The translations under genes were made by a program, and so were the position numbers. This document shows, in pieces, positions 40,036 through 53,049 of a stretch of DNA of 64,000 nt. Every line of letters begins with the position of its first letter. Within the stretch, counting starts at the first letter, position 1. The DNA is from Asterochloris sp. CNOR1 (Eukaryota > Chlorophyta > Trebouxiophyceae > Trebouxiales > Trebouxiaceae): NCBI GenBank assembly GCA_963969365.1, contig OZ017757.1:1364001-1428000 (forward strand), written 5' to 3'. Under the pieces are notes generated by a model. The model was not told where the DNA came from. It ran no database searches and saw only the letters and a list, made by a program, of their open reading frames with translations.

Positions 40036-41871
40036 CAAACAAACCACCTAGATGAACTTGCAGCTGCTGCCTTCAGTGCATGACAGGTGCCATCCAATGC
40101 CAGGTGGCAGTTGAGGGAGTGGTCACGTGCCAGCGAAGACTTTGCTGACAAAGCTGACAAAGCCAGACCCAGATCAGGAAGGCAGGCACTGCATGGCAGT
40201 GGATTGCTTGGCAGTGCAATGCATGGATGTGGACATTGGTGGCGGCTTGAGGCTTACTTGAGGCAGTCATGGGTTTGAGAGACTGCTCTTTGAGCTCTGC
40301 CGTCGGCGAGGCCCTGCATCAGCAACCTAGGTCAGGCCAAGATATTGGCACCAAGATGAGAAGCGCAAGTGCAATGACAGCCTGCGGTGGCTCACAGCTG
40401 AAGTCTGGGATTCAGAACACCAGAGATCAGTGGGAGAGTTGCAACGAGATTTGCCAGTCAGCAATCTGGTCAGCAAAATTCCTCGGTCAACATTTCAACC
40501 CAGGCTTGATTTCAGGCATTTGTTGTTGTAGAATCGATCAAGCCGGTGAGAATCATGAAACGTCCGCAAAAACATGACGCCAACTGGCCGCAGGGATCAA
40601 TCATGCTGGTACATGATCTGTTTCTGCACGACGAGCCCATGCAAGTTGATGACCCGGAGCCCATATAGACCTGAAATCCTATGACAGCCAGGCCCACCAG
40701 GGGCCCCTCTGCCCTGCACTCCTCGCCGGCGACATCCAGCCTCATGGGCACTGCGCTGCAGTGCACAGCTGCTGTCCCACAGCAGACACTGTCTGCATCA
40801 TTAACGAGCTGCCCTACAGGCAGGAGGGCAGGGCCTCTGGTCCGGCCCACCTTCCAAGCACCCCAAGCACTAACCATACCCTCCCCAGGATGATGGCGGG
40901 CACAGAGCGTGGCTCGCAGGAGCAAGGCAGCACATGGGCCATGTGGCACTGATGCAGGCGCTAGGCAGTGGGCAGGGAATCTCCACGCGTGGAGCTGTTG
41001 GGGCCCCAGGCAGGCGGCATGCACCCTGCCTTCTCAGCGAAAGGGGAGTACAGTCGGCCTGATCTGCCTGAACAAGGTGCAGGGCCCGGCAAGCCGCACA
41101 TGAACAGGCTGCTTATGGATGTGCTTGCCATGACCGTAGCCACAGGCCCTCCCAGCTAGGCAGCAAGTGTGGCAATGCTGTGCGCTAGCTCCTCACAGAT
41201 AGTCAAGCAACGGCCGCTTCAGCAGACACCTAGCATCTCAGGCAATGTTTCTCAGCAGCCGACATCGCCCAGCAAAACCTGCAGCAGGTGGGAGTCTTGT
41301 CCGCAGCTCTGTCGCTGCTGCGCCTCTTTAATCAGTGGGGCTGAGGCCGTCTGCATGCTCCAAGCGGCTGCCGGCCCAATTTAGTATTGTCATTGCACTG
41401 GCGGCGAACAGCACGCCACCCTGTGCTGCACAACTGGGTGTGGACAGCAATGTTGTGCATGTGGGCTGCAGTCCAGGCTGCTCAGCTGCCTGGCACGTTG
41501 CATGCTGCTGCTGGTGTCGGGGAGATCATGCAGCGAGTGGAATGTCCTGAGACGTCACCAATGTCGTCGTGGGCACCTGGCAGATGAGCCACCGCTTTGA
41601 CACAAATTGAATAGCAGACCACAGTCGGGTGCAGTGGCATAATGACCACAGACTCGTTGGGACCAATGGCTCGTTCTGAGAGCTGGCGTCACTAGTGGGA
41701 ACCCCTGACAGGTGGCCTTGAGGCAGCTGATGAGGACTCCAGCAAACCCCTGAAGCAGACGCACCTCAGCAGCAAAAATCCTGTTGCAAGCCTGAGGGTT
41801 TTCAGTTCAATGCAACATGCATCGAGTCTTTTGGGTCTGTGGCTCTTCAGGCCTGTTGAGAGCAAGTCTCA
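40036..41871. other. 1.8-kb region without a supported gene
   Basis: This region lies upstream of the expansin start and downstream of the TM9SF stop. Plus-strand frames at 40780-40830 and 40968-41159 look mildly coding (no low-complexity, moderate composition), but they have no recognisable domain or consistent splice frame. No tRNA-like cloverleaf or repeat stands out. It should contain the expansin promoter and the TM9SF 3' UTR. Confidence 0.35.
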
Positions 41872-44800
41872 TCAATCTATCTTGACAGCAGCATAAATTT
41901 GCCTGCAGAGACAGGAGCAGGTCACACATCCCAGACAGGCAAGCAGATGTACAGAAATATCTTATCAACTGTTCAGCTCAGATAGCACAACAGAGCATGT
42001 GCCTACCTGCAGAAAATGTAGCAGCTGTAGAAACCGATGGTGCCTGTCAGAATGAAGAAGGCATAGGACACCATTGCCATGTAGCCAAAGTACATCAGCA
42101 TGGGGACCACCCTGGTGATGTCCAGCTTTGTCCAGAAGTAAAACATGGAGTACAGGAACAGGTAGATGGCTGAGGAGCCTGATGTGAAGTAGGCTCTCCA
42201 CCTGCAGGGTTCAAGCTGAAGTGTGAGTGCAGGGCTGAGGCGGCACCTGAGGGCAAGCGGGCAGGCACAGCAGAGCAGGCTCCAGCAGCCAGGATGAGGC
42301 CACAACCTGAAGCAACCCCACAAATAAGTCTGGCGCTCTTAGAATGCTGAGCTCAGCCTGCCTCCTTGATGGCTCCCATTGCTTTACAGCGCACAGCAGC
42401 AACTGAGGCTGCCCGTGCTTCCCATCCAACAGCCTCACAGCACGGCCACCCCTGGTGCATTGTTGCCCCTCTCAACACTTGGCAGCGCTTAGACCGGCCA
42501 AAAACATGTTCCAGGGCAGCTGCTAGCAGCAACACAGGCATCACGAGCAGCAGGAACTCACCACCAGTGGTAGTCTTCACTACACAACTGGAAGTAGCAC
42601 AGGACAATGGTGATCTCTGCGCAGGTGATGACCAGGATGACGAATACCAGGCACAGGAACCCGAAGAGGTAGTAGAACTGGTGCAGCCACATGCTGGTGA
42701 GGATGAAGAAGAGCTCGATGAAGACGGCGCCAAAGGGCAGGATGCCCCCAATCAAAACACTGAACACAGGGTTCATGTACCAGGCCTGCAGCATCAAAGT
42801 GAGGCTTGTGCCTCTGCACGCTGCTGCTTTGCAAGCCGCATGCTGGGCAGAACAGGATGCCACCTATCAGGGTGCTATACACACAATGCCCTGCCTACAG
42901 GAGCACAGAATAGAAGTTGTACAGCAAGCTGTCACTTTTATGAACAAGGGGTTCATGCTACTGCACACAAGTGGGTAGTCCTGCAGGCAGCCAGCCTCCC
43001 TACCCAGTGCTGCTCAGCTGAGGTGCTGCTAGGGCAGACACGCTTCAGGTGTCAGCTGCTCAGCCTGTCAGGGTGCTCACTGGCACTAATCTGCACATCC
43101 TTGGCACTTTGTGCCACAGCAAAGTCTGAGGCAAGCACACGATCTTTCCAAGCTGCTGCCGCCGCCCAGGAAGCCAGGTTTGTGCATTGGCTGCTTCATA
43201 AAGAAACCCTTGACATGCAGGACAGACCCTGCAGGACCTGGCCCCACGCAATAGGAGCAGTCACAGACAGCTCTATGACACATTGGCATCCTGCCTATGC
43301 TCTGTGCAACAGGTGGCACATCATGCAACCACCTGCTTGCTCATCCAGCCTCGTACCAACACTGACTTTGTACAGCACAGAAGCAGCTAACACACCTCCT
43401 CAGTGCTGCACAGGCCAAAGGCACCAGCGGTTTGCACTCTTGCACATCATACATGCTTGCACCCGCACCTGCTCAGGAATCTGTCTGGGAATTTTGTTGG
43501 TGCGCACAGGGTCCTCTGGTGCAGGGGCCTTGTACCCAAAGTAGGACCCAACGAAGACCAGCGGCACGGAGATGCCAAACCAGAGGAAGCACAGGGCAAA
43601 CAGGGTGCCAAAGGGCACTGCTCCTGAGGACTTCTGGCCCCAGACCAGCAGGTTGAGACCGAAGAAGATGACGCTGCAGACGCCGGGAAACAATAGGGCT
43701 GTGTACAGGGTCGTCCGCTTCCACTGCTCGCCCTGCACGGGTCAGGCAGACGGGGATAGATATACTGCAAAATGGTGACAGCAAGGCTGTGAGAGGTCAT
43801 CTCTGGTCACAAAAAACATCCATAGATTTCAGTTTACCACTGCATGGCGCTACGGGGGGACCTGAGGACCCAAGCTCTTGGCGTTAGCAGATTGGCAGGT
43901 GTTGAAGTGCGCAGCTTCAATGCAGCAGGCAGGTTGACGGGCACTCTCTGAGGAAGTGGCAGGCGCTGGCAGCTTAACTGCCCTGTCAGCAGCAACCAGA
44001 CACACAGTTTGGCAGCTGGGCTGCTTGTCAAAGTCGTATGCATGTGGAGGCTCAGGATCCGGCAGATGTAGGAGCAGGGCTTGTCAGGTCAGCCTTTCAT
44101 AGCACATGCTGCAAAGGCACAAACTCTACCTTGAAGGTTTTGTAGAGGCGTGCTGAGGCATAGCCACCTGGTAGCCCCATGAAGACAAACAGCAGCAACA
44201 TGGCGGTCATCAGGCCGCCACGGTTGGCAGGAGACAGGAAGCCCAGCACTGCGAAAATCATTGTCACAATGGACATGGCAATGAGCTGCACGCCTGTGCC
44301 CACATAGACGGACAGCAGGGACGACTTCCGGGGGGGCCGGAACACATCGCCGTGCACCTGCACATAGACCAAGCCTGGGTAAGGTTGTGTGCTGACGCCC
44401 TGCAGCAGCAGTGCCTTGCAGAGCGTATTGACGAGGTGATAAACATCTGCAAGCATAAAAGGCCCTGGTGAGCTGCTTTGAGACTGCGGAACTTGCCTTT
44501 CCAGCAAAAAGAACACCAAATGCGGTCATTACAGATGTCGGCTCTGATGCAAATCCAGATGAAGCTGGCACTGTGCGCAGGCCGCATGCCTCTGGCATGC
44601 AACCCACACCACACGGCAGTGTAGTGCTGTATTGCAGCCCTGCCAGCTAGTGGCGATTTCCCACCCTTTTGAGGTTTGCTGGCACAGCAGCATTATTTGC
44701 ATGCTGAGTGACAACAGAACACAAGAGTTCTCCGGCCAGCCAGTCACCAAGTGAAAGCCAGTGCCCTCCTGCAACCCGTCCACCAGCTCCAGTCGCAGCA

Positions 44801-47800
44801 GATTGAGCTTCTGACGCAACTCCGATGCCTGCCCCAAGAGCTCAGCAGCTTACAGCCAGTCTCCAGGTGGTTGCACATACAGATATTGCAGTGCACCACG
44901 AGCTGCACCCCAGCAGACTGTGGCCTCCAAGACCACAAGACCTGCTCAGCAGCACGATCTGGCAGACAGATTCACTTTGTACCTGACTTGTCCACTGTGG
45001 CAGCAGCAGAGTCATGCCATACATTGCGGAGAAGCATGGACACATCACCAAGCCCCAGTCAACTAGCAGTTCTCACTCCTTGGCTGCTACAACCTTTGCT
45101 TCAGCAGGCTTATTGAGACCCCAGCTCGCTCCCAACAAGACATGCTCACCAGCTTCCACCCGGTCTCCTCCTGCGCCTCCTCTGCAGTCTCCAGCTGGTT
45201 GTACTTGCTGATGTCACGGTGCAGGGTGCGCATCATGATCATGGCCACCATGCCGCTTAGGAAAAGCACAATCATGACGCTGTTAATGATGGAGAACCAG
45301 TGAATCTGGTCATCCATCATCATCAGATAAGTGTCCCAGCGGGAGGCCCACCGAATGTCGCTAGCCTGCGCAGCATCAGCAGCATGGGTGAGTGATGTGC
45401 AGTTGGAGAATTGATCTTGGCTCAAGGGTTCAGGCGCAGAGGCCACAGCATGTTGCCAAGCTGCACGCAGAGGAGCATGACAGCAACACCTGCATGCTTG
45501 GGGGCTGTTCGTGCCAGCGCCCCCAACAGATGCTGGTCTTTGCTTGCTTGTGAATCAGAACACTGAAGCCCTGCAGGGCTGGCAGCAGGGCCTTGCCCTG
45601 CTGTTTGGCAAGCTTGAGAATTCAGGTAGTAACAGGGGCTAAGACTGTGCTCAGCTGTGAAAGCAGGCGGGACGATGTCTGTTCCAACAGCAGACACCAG
45701 ACCAAGGCCCCCAGGCTTCGGGCACACAGTGCAGCAAACAGCCTGCAATGCATCATCTGGGTGCCAGCCCCTGCAGCGTGCAGCCACCAAATTGGTCCCT
45801 TGCTGACACACAGAGCCACTTTAAGTGCCAGCGCTGCAGTCATCAGCCCAGTGCGTGCAGCCTGCAGGCTGACCTTGAAGCTGACATCGTAGGTGAAAAT
45901 GATCTCCTTGCCCTCCTTGACTTCCTGGGGCGGCAGCTGGTCAGTCACAAACTTCATGCTCAGGGGGTCGCAGGTCGACAGCTTTGGCTTCTCAGGATTC
46001 CAGCTGCCATCCACCTGCAGCCATGTGGCCTTTGTGAAGCAAATAGGCCCTGCATCTGGCCAATCAGAAGCACCTGCTGCCACAGCAGCGTCGGTGGATG
46101 AGTTGAGCATCTGCAAAGTGTAATGGGTCCCAAGAGTGGCAATGAGTATCAGCTGTGAAAGATTGTCATGCTGGGACTGCTGCTGCAGCAGCAGCATCAG
46201 TGATGCTCAGCCCAAGAGGCAATCAACAGCACCTTACTTCAGACAAAGTACCCTGCCTATCGAGCAAGGCCCCTTGCTAACCTTGTGCTGCACGCTGAAA
46301 GGCTCCACCTCAAAGCCCACAATGCGGGAGAGGTCCGTCTCAATGTCGCGGTGATACAGGATGGTGAAGCGCAGGTGATTGTGAATGAAAGCCTTGTCGT
46401 CATCGTCCTCCTGCATCACGGTTGTAATGAGTGGTTGCATGAGTTAAACTTAGCTCCTGTTGTGAGGACTGGGCTGCATGTAGAGGTCCTGCATGGTGTA
46501 CTGCAAGGGACTCCCTCAAGTCAGAGCACTGGGGCAGCGCTGCCTCCTCCCTGCACCTGTCTGCATTGGCACGGCAGGCTGCACTTCCATGGAGATGCCG
46601 CACAGGCTGTGTTTGGTGATCCTGAGCATGTGCGGTAGCCCTGCCTCCAAGGAGTACGAGACAGCGCTGTGCAAATTGCGCCCTGGTGCAGCAGGCACTG
46701 ATGCAAGGCCTGCAGCGCTACGATAGGCCACTCAGTACTCCTGTCCTTGCCTCACAGGGGCATGAGGCTTCTGCACAGGGGGCAAAGCTGGCTGCCTGCC
46801 GGTGCAGTGTGGCAGCAGCAACGATGCAAGCAGTTAGCATCAGAAGATCATTGCAGCGAGGGGGAGGCACATGTGCTTGGTGACAGACCTCCATCCTGCC
46901 CACAGGGTAGCCCCTCTCATATGTCTTGAAGGGCTGCCCATTGTCCTCCCGTAATCGTACAATTGCGACCGGCAGGTTGTCCAGGATCCTGCATGTGAGC
47001 AGCTTATCTGAGCACCTGGAAGACCTGCTGGCATGACAGCGCTGTGTTTGACTTGCATGCCATGTTGCTGTCACTGCTACAATGGTGGGTGGGCAGGGCC
47101 TCATTTGGCAGAGGCCAAGCAGGCAGGCAAAGTCCTGGCTCACATGTTGACACGGTAGTCATCTTTGATTTTGCTGCTGAATGACTTGGCCTGATCCTTT
47201 GAGGGGGACTCGATCCTGCAGAGGACCTTGCACTGCTGATCCACGCGAATCTCAATCTGCATGAAGGGAGTCAGTTGCAGTCGTCAGTGTATGATCTTGG
47301 AGAGCGACAAAGCAACATGAGGTGCAGGGCAACAAACACTCAGGCCGGGTGTCAGGCAGCAGGGAAGATGTGCTGTATCTCCTCAGTTGCAGCAGCTGTG
47401 CTGGAGCCCATCCTGGCCACAGCATCTGACCACAATGCGATGAAGTTCTCCGCAATCATCAGACCGGGCACGCAGCATGCTGTTGGCAGCATCAGGTGCA
47501 AGCCACGAGCTGCCTCCATCCTGGCCGCCGAGGCTGCCAGCCTTGTTTGCAGTACAGAGCAGCATGCACTAGGCTCAGGCATGCAGCATAACGCTGAGAC
47601 CAGGACAGAGTATGCCGCTTAGTGTTGCTGCCTCGAGCCGAGCCAGGCCAGGCGCATGCTGTGGCTGCCACCACTGGTGCCTGCTGTGTAGCGCACACCT
47701 AGGCTGTCCCATGCCTTTCCATGGCTGCGCACCTCATAAAGGGAGTTCTCAATGCGATCTCCTCGCAGGACCTCGCCCAGGTTTTCCGCGCTGCTGACGA

Positions 47801-48168
47801 TGGTTTCAGGCCGGCAGTATGGGATGGAGTAGTATTCATAGGGCAGCTGCGTCTTTATGGAGGTGAGCTTGTTCACCTTGAGGGTCACAGTGTCGCCCTG
47901 CAGGGGGAGGGAGGCCTGCTGAGCTGCAAGCATCAAACATCGTTTCACCCGCTCACTTGTTGGCTCGGCACATCAACAGTTCTGCTGTGCAGGCTGCGCA
48001 GATCAGATGTGTACACCCCCAGGCAAGCTGGCAGAAGCCATGATGGCTGGGCCCTGGGATTGATAGGTATGAAACACTTGCCTTGGCATAGTCTTGTGGT
48101 GCCACCCCAGGCAGATAGAAGCCCTGGGTCGCGCCAAGGAGCGCCAGCACGAACACCAGCTGCCCCAT
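41872..48168 (-). CDS. Transmembrane 9 superfamily protein (nonaspanin / EMP70)
   Basis: This is a Golgi/endosome membrane protein with a lumenal N-terminal half and nine membrane spans. The start at 48168 gives a signal peptide ([20 protein letters not shown]). The lumenal half shows family blocks: [14 protein letters not shown] with [18 protein letters not shown], then [59 protein letters not shown] and [19 protein letters not shown]. The membrane half has [110 protein letters not shown] and [20 protein letters not shown]. It ends [14 protein letters not shown], spliced to QIYAAVKID and a stop at 41872. The ending keeps the cytosolic KxD/KID-like COPI signal of the family. About 15 exons. 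It looks complete. Confidence 0.93.
42845..42990 (-). repeat. Pseudo-exon copies of a TM9SF exon start in the preceding intron
   Basis: The real exon starts after CTGCAG at 42785 and reads [20 protein letters not shown] copy at 42845-42895 follows CTGTAG and would read [26 protein letters not shown] in the exon matches GGTGGCATCCTG in the copy. A second, weaker copy after CTGCAG near 42990 would read SSMNPLF. Confidence 0.55.
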
Positions 48169-48696
48169 CGCTGATGATCTGGACCATTGTGTGCTGCAAA
48201 ACATTTGTGCTGCGATGAGAACAGGGCATAAGCTAAAAATTTTGCTGCAACCTCGCACAATAACTATATCCTTTTAGCTCCCAAAGGGGGTTTGCCTTAA
48301 CCAACTCAGAGGTCCTCTCACATGCTTGCACTGGCACCTGGTGCCTCATGAAGCTTCCAGCAAGGCTTATTGGGCACCACCCAAAAGGCTTTGCAACTAA
48401 AGTTCAACACCAGAGAGCATTCATGTTAGCTTGCTTTCAGGACCTTCTCACGTGGCATAGCGCAAAGCAGCCATTTCTCAACAGCACTCTCAGCCAACAT
48501 GACAAGGCCTGGACTGGAAGGTTCGGTGTCTTACAGCGTATGAGCATGCATCTGATGGCCCGGTCAGAGTTGTTCCACAACTCAGAGGCAAAACCATGTC
48601 CCAGTCTACACAAGGTCTGCAGCTGATGCAGCATGGTACTTGACCAGGCCTGCACTACCAAAGGTTGGACACGTAAAGCAGGATGTTGCGAACTGC
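48169..48696. other. Upstream region of the TM9SF gene
   Basis: About 530 bp between the TM9SF start and the stop of the next minus-strand gene. It should contain the TM9SF promoter and 5' UTR and the neighbour's 3' UTR. An AT-rich stretch occurs at 48230-48275. No gene was recognised. Confidence 0.35.
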
Positions 48697-49874
48697 TCAG
48701 CACTTCTTGGCAATCTCAATGCTGCGAGGCATCATTCCTGCCCATGCCTGCAGATGTTGTGAGAACGAAACAGGGAGCATATTGTTTGCTGCCCAAGATG
48801 TGATGGTGCAGGCATCTGCAGTCTCAGTGTGCAGGCTTGCAGGGCCAGCCGGCCCATGTGTGGCTGCCATGGCCCAAACTGGCCTCAGCTTGAGTGGGCC
48901 AGGCTTCTGAGCAGGCACTGGTGCCTACCTTTCTGACCAGGCTGATCAATGGCTTCTGCAAGGCAGACTTCTTTCTACAGGGCGGAACAGTTCTCACGGT
49001 TGGCGCCAATGATGCTTGCACGGCTATGCCACAGGAGCTGTGCTTGTGAGTAGGTCTGTCAACCGCAATGAGGGGCAGCTGCTGCTGCAGCTGGCAGCTT
49101 GCATCTTGATCACCTGCTTGACACATATCAGGCCTACTGCAGCTTCCACCACACAAATGACCAGTGTTGCCTCCCTGATCTTCCAGACATCTCTTCACTG
49201 CTGCGTTCATGACACTCCTAGATGCACACCCTGATTTTTTTGCTGTGCAGGTCCAGAAGTTGCAGGTCACTCTGCCAGGCCTCCACAGTGCAGCCATCCT
49301 CAGCAAATTGCAGTGACCCCAGCCTACAGACAGTCAGTCTGCCATGCATGCCATGTTTGGCTGGCGTGCCAGAGGTTGTCTTCTGTGGAAGTCTGAGACT
49401 CCTGGGCCATCACATACAGGGCAATCAGCTTAGCTGCCCGCGCCTGCATGGCCACCAGCTCTGCTTCCTGCACCAGCCTGTCTCCATCTTCCCATCCCAC
49501 CCACAATTTGGGGATACCACAGTGGTTGCGTTCACAGCTGATCCTGCTGACGCTGCCAAACGCAGCCCTGCATTCAATGCCGCCATGTATATCTTTGGGG
49601 CCGCTGCTGGCTCGGTCGGCTCATGGCCCCACAGCTCACGCATCTTGCTGCATGTGCCAGCAGCAGTGCCTATGGCAATGTCACCGGCCTTCGCCAAGTG
49701 CAAAGGACAAGTTTGTGTGCAAACAAGATCTGCGCCTGCGATAGCAGCGATGCCTGAGGCGTCCCCTCTATGTTCTTGCGAGCCATGAGGCAATGTCATG
49801 TACGTTCTTTTGCTGCATGTGGCATGTGTGCATTCCAGCAGGTCGCAACAGCCATGAGGGTGAGCAGCTTGCAT
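48697..49874 (-). CDS. Unknown helical protein (multi-exon, 5' end unsure)
   Basis: I do not recognise it. Coding-like minus-strand exons are 49740-49520 (MRELWGHEPTEPAAAPKIY and AALNAGLRLAASAGSAVNAT), 49495-49375 (RLVQEAELVAMQARAAKLIA, then MAQESQTSTEDNLWHAS) and 49330-49235 (LGSLQFAEDGCTVEAWQSDL, then LLDLHSKKI). A short exon near 48970 (SALQKPLISLVRK) and the last exon (LQAWAGMMPRSIEIAKKC, stop at 48697) follow. Donors GTAGGC and GTATCC and an acceptor before the DGDRLVQ exon fit the frames. The protein looks largely alpha-helical and soluble. The start is not identified. Confidence 0.42.
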
Positions 49875-50248
49875 GGTGTGCAGGCAGCAACTCAGCCGTC
49901 TTGCCTAAATTCCCAGCTCCTCTGACTGCATGCAGTAGCTGCAATTAGTGCACAGGACCGTCAGGCCTGATTGGCTGCAAGTCCAGGAATCTTGACTACA
50001 CATGCCAATTGGTGTTTTCAAGCGCCATTCCACTCCCGGTGCAACATGCATTTCACTCCCGACATCAGCTTTTCACCATGTCCCCACATCAGAGGTACCT
50101 TGGAGGCCATGTGCAGACATGCTCTCATGTTGAGACTCTCTTATTGAACAACATGATACCTGATAAAGTCATGTCAGGCCTCTGCATTGTACATACGAAG
50201 GCTGCCACAGTTGCAGAGCAGGCCAAAGCTGCTGTCTGTGGTGAAGGG

Positions 50249-52913
50249 TCAGGTGCCACCTCCGTGCTGCTGCTGCTGCTGCTTATTGGTAAGCATGCGC
50301 TTTCCGAGAAGGGTGATAGCCGGCATCAGCTCATCATACAGCGTCCACACCAGGGCTGTCTGGAGCGTCCTCTTGAGCACCTGAGAGGAGGCAACTGCAT
50401 TGGTTGAGGTTGGTGGCAGGCTTGGGGCAGTCTAGGATGAAGGCAAGCTTGAGCTTAAGCAGCAGGCCTTCAGACAAGGTGTGTTTTCCCACCTGCTTCG
50501 CTGTCAGCCAGCACAGGCAAATGCACACCCACGTGCAGGTCACAACCAAGCGCCCACCCTGCAGGTGCTGCCTGGCAGAGCAGGATGGCTAAAACAGCTT
50601 CAACGCACAGCTCACAACTAGGGGTGCGCATCGCTACTCATGCACTCACCCTAGGAGTGGTACCCGACAGCAGGGCTCTGGCACCGCCAGTCTGCACTGC
50701 GTGCTGGAAGGTCTGCACCATTGTTCTCTGTACACCCTGATTGCCAGCCAGCTGCATACGAGTGCGCACCACATCTGCTGGTTGGGTCAGGATGGTGGCT
50801 GCCATTGCAGCCACAGTTCCTGATGCAAACTTGACTGCTGTGCCAGTGTGTCCATGCTGCAGCAGCAAGCGTACAGACTTGGCAGCTGCTGTGAAGAGTT
50901 GTATATGGGAGTTGAGAGGTGCCCTGGCAAGTGGCGAGCTGCAGTTCTCGATGGTGCCTGACACAATGCCTTCTGTAGGCCTTAGCTCATGCATCCATGC
51001 TTTTGTATATTTGGCAGGCAAGAAAGCTGGTTTTGAAGGAACGAAACAGGCAGAGTCCCTGCTTCGAAGCAGGTTCATGCAGCCAGGCAGGCAGGCATTC
51101 TCAACGCTGCGCGATGAGGACCAAACTGGCACACAAGCCAACAGGCCAAATGATGCGGCCAGCCTGACTTGGCACACAAGCACGCAGGCCAGATGCTTCA
51201 CTCAGCCTGTCTGGGCCACATGCTCACTGCCTCAAGGCGTGTTCTGATGTTGGTGTAGAAGGAGTAGTACACGGCAGAGAAGGGGGCATTGGCCAGTACT
51301 GTGGGGCCCCAGCCTTTGAACAGCCCGCGAGGGCCGCTCTCCCTGACAATCGAGGCCATGGCATGGAAGGTGCCCTGCAAGGCCAGAAAGTTGATGCTGG
51401 CACATTAAGACTTGCCTCCACAAGACAGAGCTGCACTGGCCTTGTCAATGCATGCCATGACCAACACGTGTGCATGCAATGAGCTGAGCCGCACTTCCCC
51501 TCCCGTCCCTGGGGCACAGGGTTGAGCGAGGTCAATGCATGTGCATATATGGAGCCTGCTAGGCACCCGGCAGGCGTATAGCAACTTAGCCACAGCAGTG
51601 CGAACCCTGCTCTTGACCAAGACTCAGATTGCAAGTGAAGGAGAAGAATATAAACAGCTCAACAACTGCAGAAGTGACTGTTTGACACTGACAACGACTG
51701 GGCCATGCGTCTCATGCTACCTGTGCGCTTCATGCAGGCCTGAAGCCAGCCAGGGTGACCTTTCTGTGCTCGATACTGGGCAGCCAGACAGCTGGGCTGG
51801 AAACAAGGTGGGCAGCATACACAATGTCACTATTTCTGACACCTTGTATCTGATGCTGCCGGCGCTTGTGTTCTCCATGCGTGTCTTGACCAGGGTAGCT
51901 GGGCAGGAGATGGAGGCTGCAACTGCGCGGGAGAGGCCTCCTGCATTTACAGGCACCGAAGTGAAATACTTGAGTCACTGAGGTTGTCTTGAGACGTCTC
52001 AATGGCAGGCTCAAGGAACACGATGGCAAAGGCAGGCCGACAGAGGCCAAACAACTGATGCTGCCACCTGCAAAGAATGCTTCCCAGGGTGAGAGGCTCT
52101 GATCCTCTTTGCCGATGTGCCTGTGTCTGGCAAAGGCATCTTTGATGAGCTCAAGGGCAAGAAACTGGGTGCTGACTCCAACAGTAAGGCGCAGTATCGT
52201 TGGGGAAGTGCCGCGCCAGAGACCCCTGCAGGCGGATGGAGAGGACATGGGGAACAAAATGAGAGCCAACTGTGAATTGCCTCCACTGGTCAGGCACACG
52301 ATGCTTGATCAAGACAGGTGCGAGAAGAGTGCTGAGCACGTCATGCCAGCACGATGGTCAGGGACAACACTGTGAAGGAGGTCCTGTGCCAGAAGGCCCC
52401 ACACAAACAGCACTGCTTTGCCAAGCACAAGCTGCTTGCGCTGATTGCTGGAGTGAAATTGGGGGTTGCGTGCAACCATTTGGGATGGCCGCCGTTGCTG
52501 TGCTGCCATGTGCAGGCAGTGACAGACCTGCATGGGGTTTTCAGTCATTGAAGTGCAGCAGAACAACAAGGCAGTGGGTACCAGGAAGCGCTAGGGAGCT
52601 GTACATCACACTCTTCAGCAGAGATACCTGATGCCGTTCTGAACTAGGACTGCTCGTGTTGCGCGCGCAGTGGAGATCCTGACACCTTGTGCTGCCTCGG
52701 CCTGAATGCGCGTCCGGATGACATCAAGGGGCTGCACCAGAGCTCCAGTGAATGCGCCCGCAGCAGCGCCTGGGGAGGTCACAGGGTGCCATGCTGAGTC
52801 CTGTTGGGAGCATGGTGTGCATGCCGGAAGCACTGACCTGATAGCACTGAAGCAAGCTTGTTCTGGCCCTTGGTAGTGCTGGCAGACTTGTCTTTCCGGT
52901 CAGCTTTCTGCAT
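50249..52913 (-). CDS. Mitochondrial carrier, SLC25A38/Hem25 type
   Basis: Inner-membrane carrier with three repeats. Repeat 1: AFTGALVQPLDVIRTRIQAE (about 52720), followed by LWRGTSPTILRLTVGVSTQF (52215). Repeat 2: AAASISCPATLVKTRMEN (51890) and RGLFKGWGPTVLANAPFSAV (51330), then YYSFYTNIRTRLE. Repeat 3: ASGTVAAMAATILTQPADVV and RTRMQLAGNQGVQRT (50780), then RALLSGTTPR, spliced in phase to VLKRTLQTALVWTLYDELM. The odd second signature (PATLVKTRME, like PITVIKTRYE of human SLC25A38) and the R-T-L-x-x-A-x-x-W-T-x-Y-(D/E)-E-(L/M)-M ending are diagnostic. The end is a polyglutamine run and the stop at 50249. Animal and fungal members import glycine for heme synthesis; yeast Hem25 has also been linked to isopentenyl diphosphate transport. 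A start at 52913 (MQKADRKDKSAS) is preferred; 53051 is possible. Confidence 0.85.
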
Positions 52914-53049
52914 GCAAAGCTGTTTCTGCTTCTTGCCTTCTATAATTGTCTCGTCAAAGCTGTCAAAATAGATTGTGCAAAGCTGGACAATAAAGCTTCC
53001 GACAGGCACTTGGTGAGCCAGCCAATCCCCAGGACAGTCCACATATCTC

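Noticed and set aside
40770-40830. INELPYRQEG resembling the ELPY motif of DNA gyrase subunit A
   Set aside because: Only one short motif matches, and no neighbouring gyrase segment occurs in any frame within several kb.
42366-43544. 392-codon open frame on the plus strand
   Set aside because: It lies antisense to TM9SF exons and introns, shows no domain and reads through obvious splice sites of the opposite gene. It is a shadow frame.
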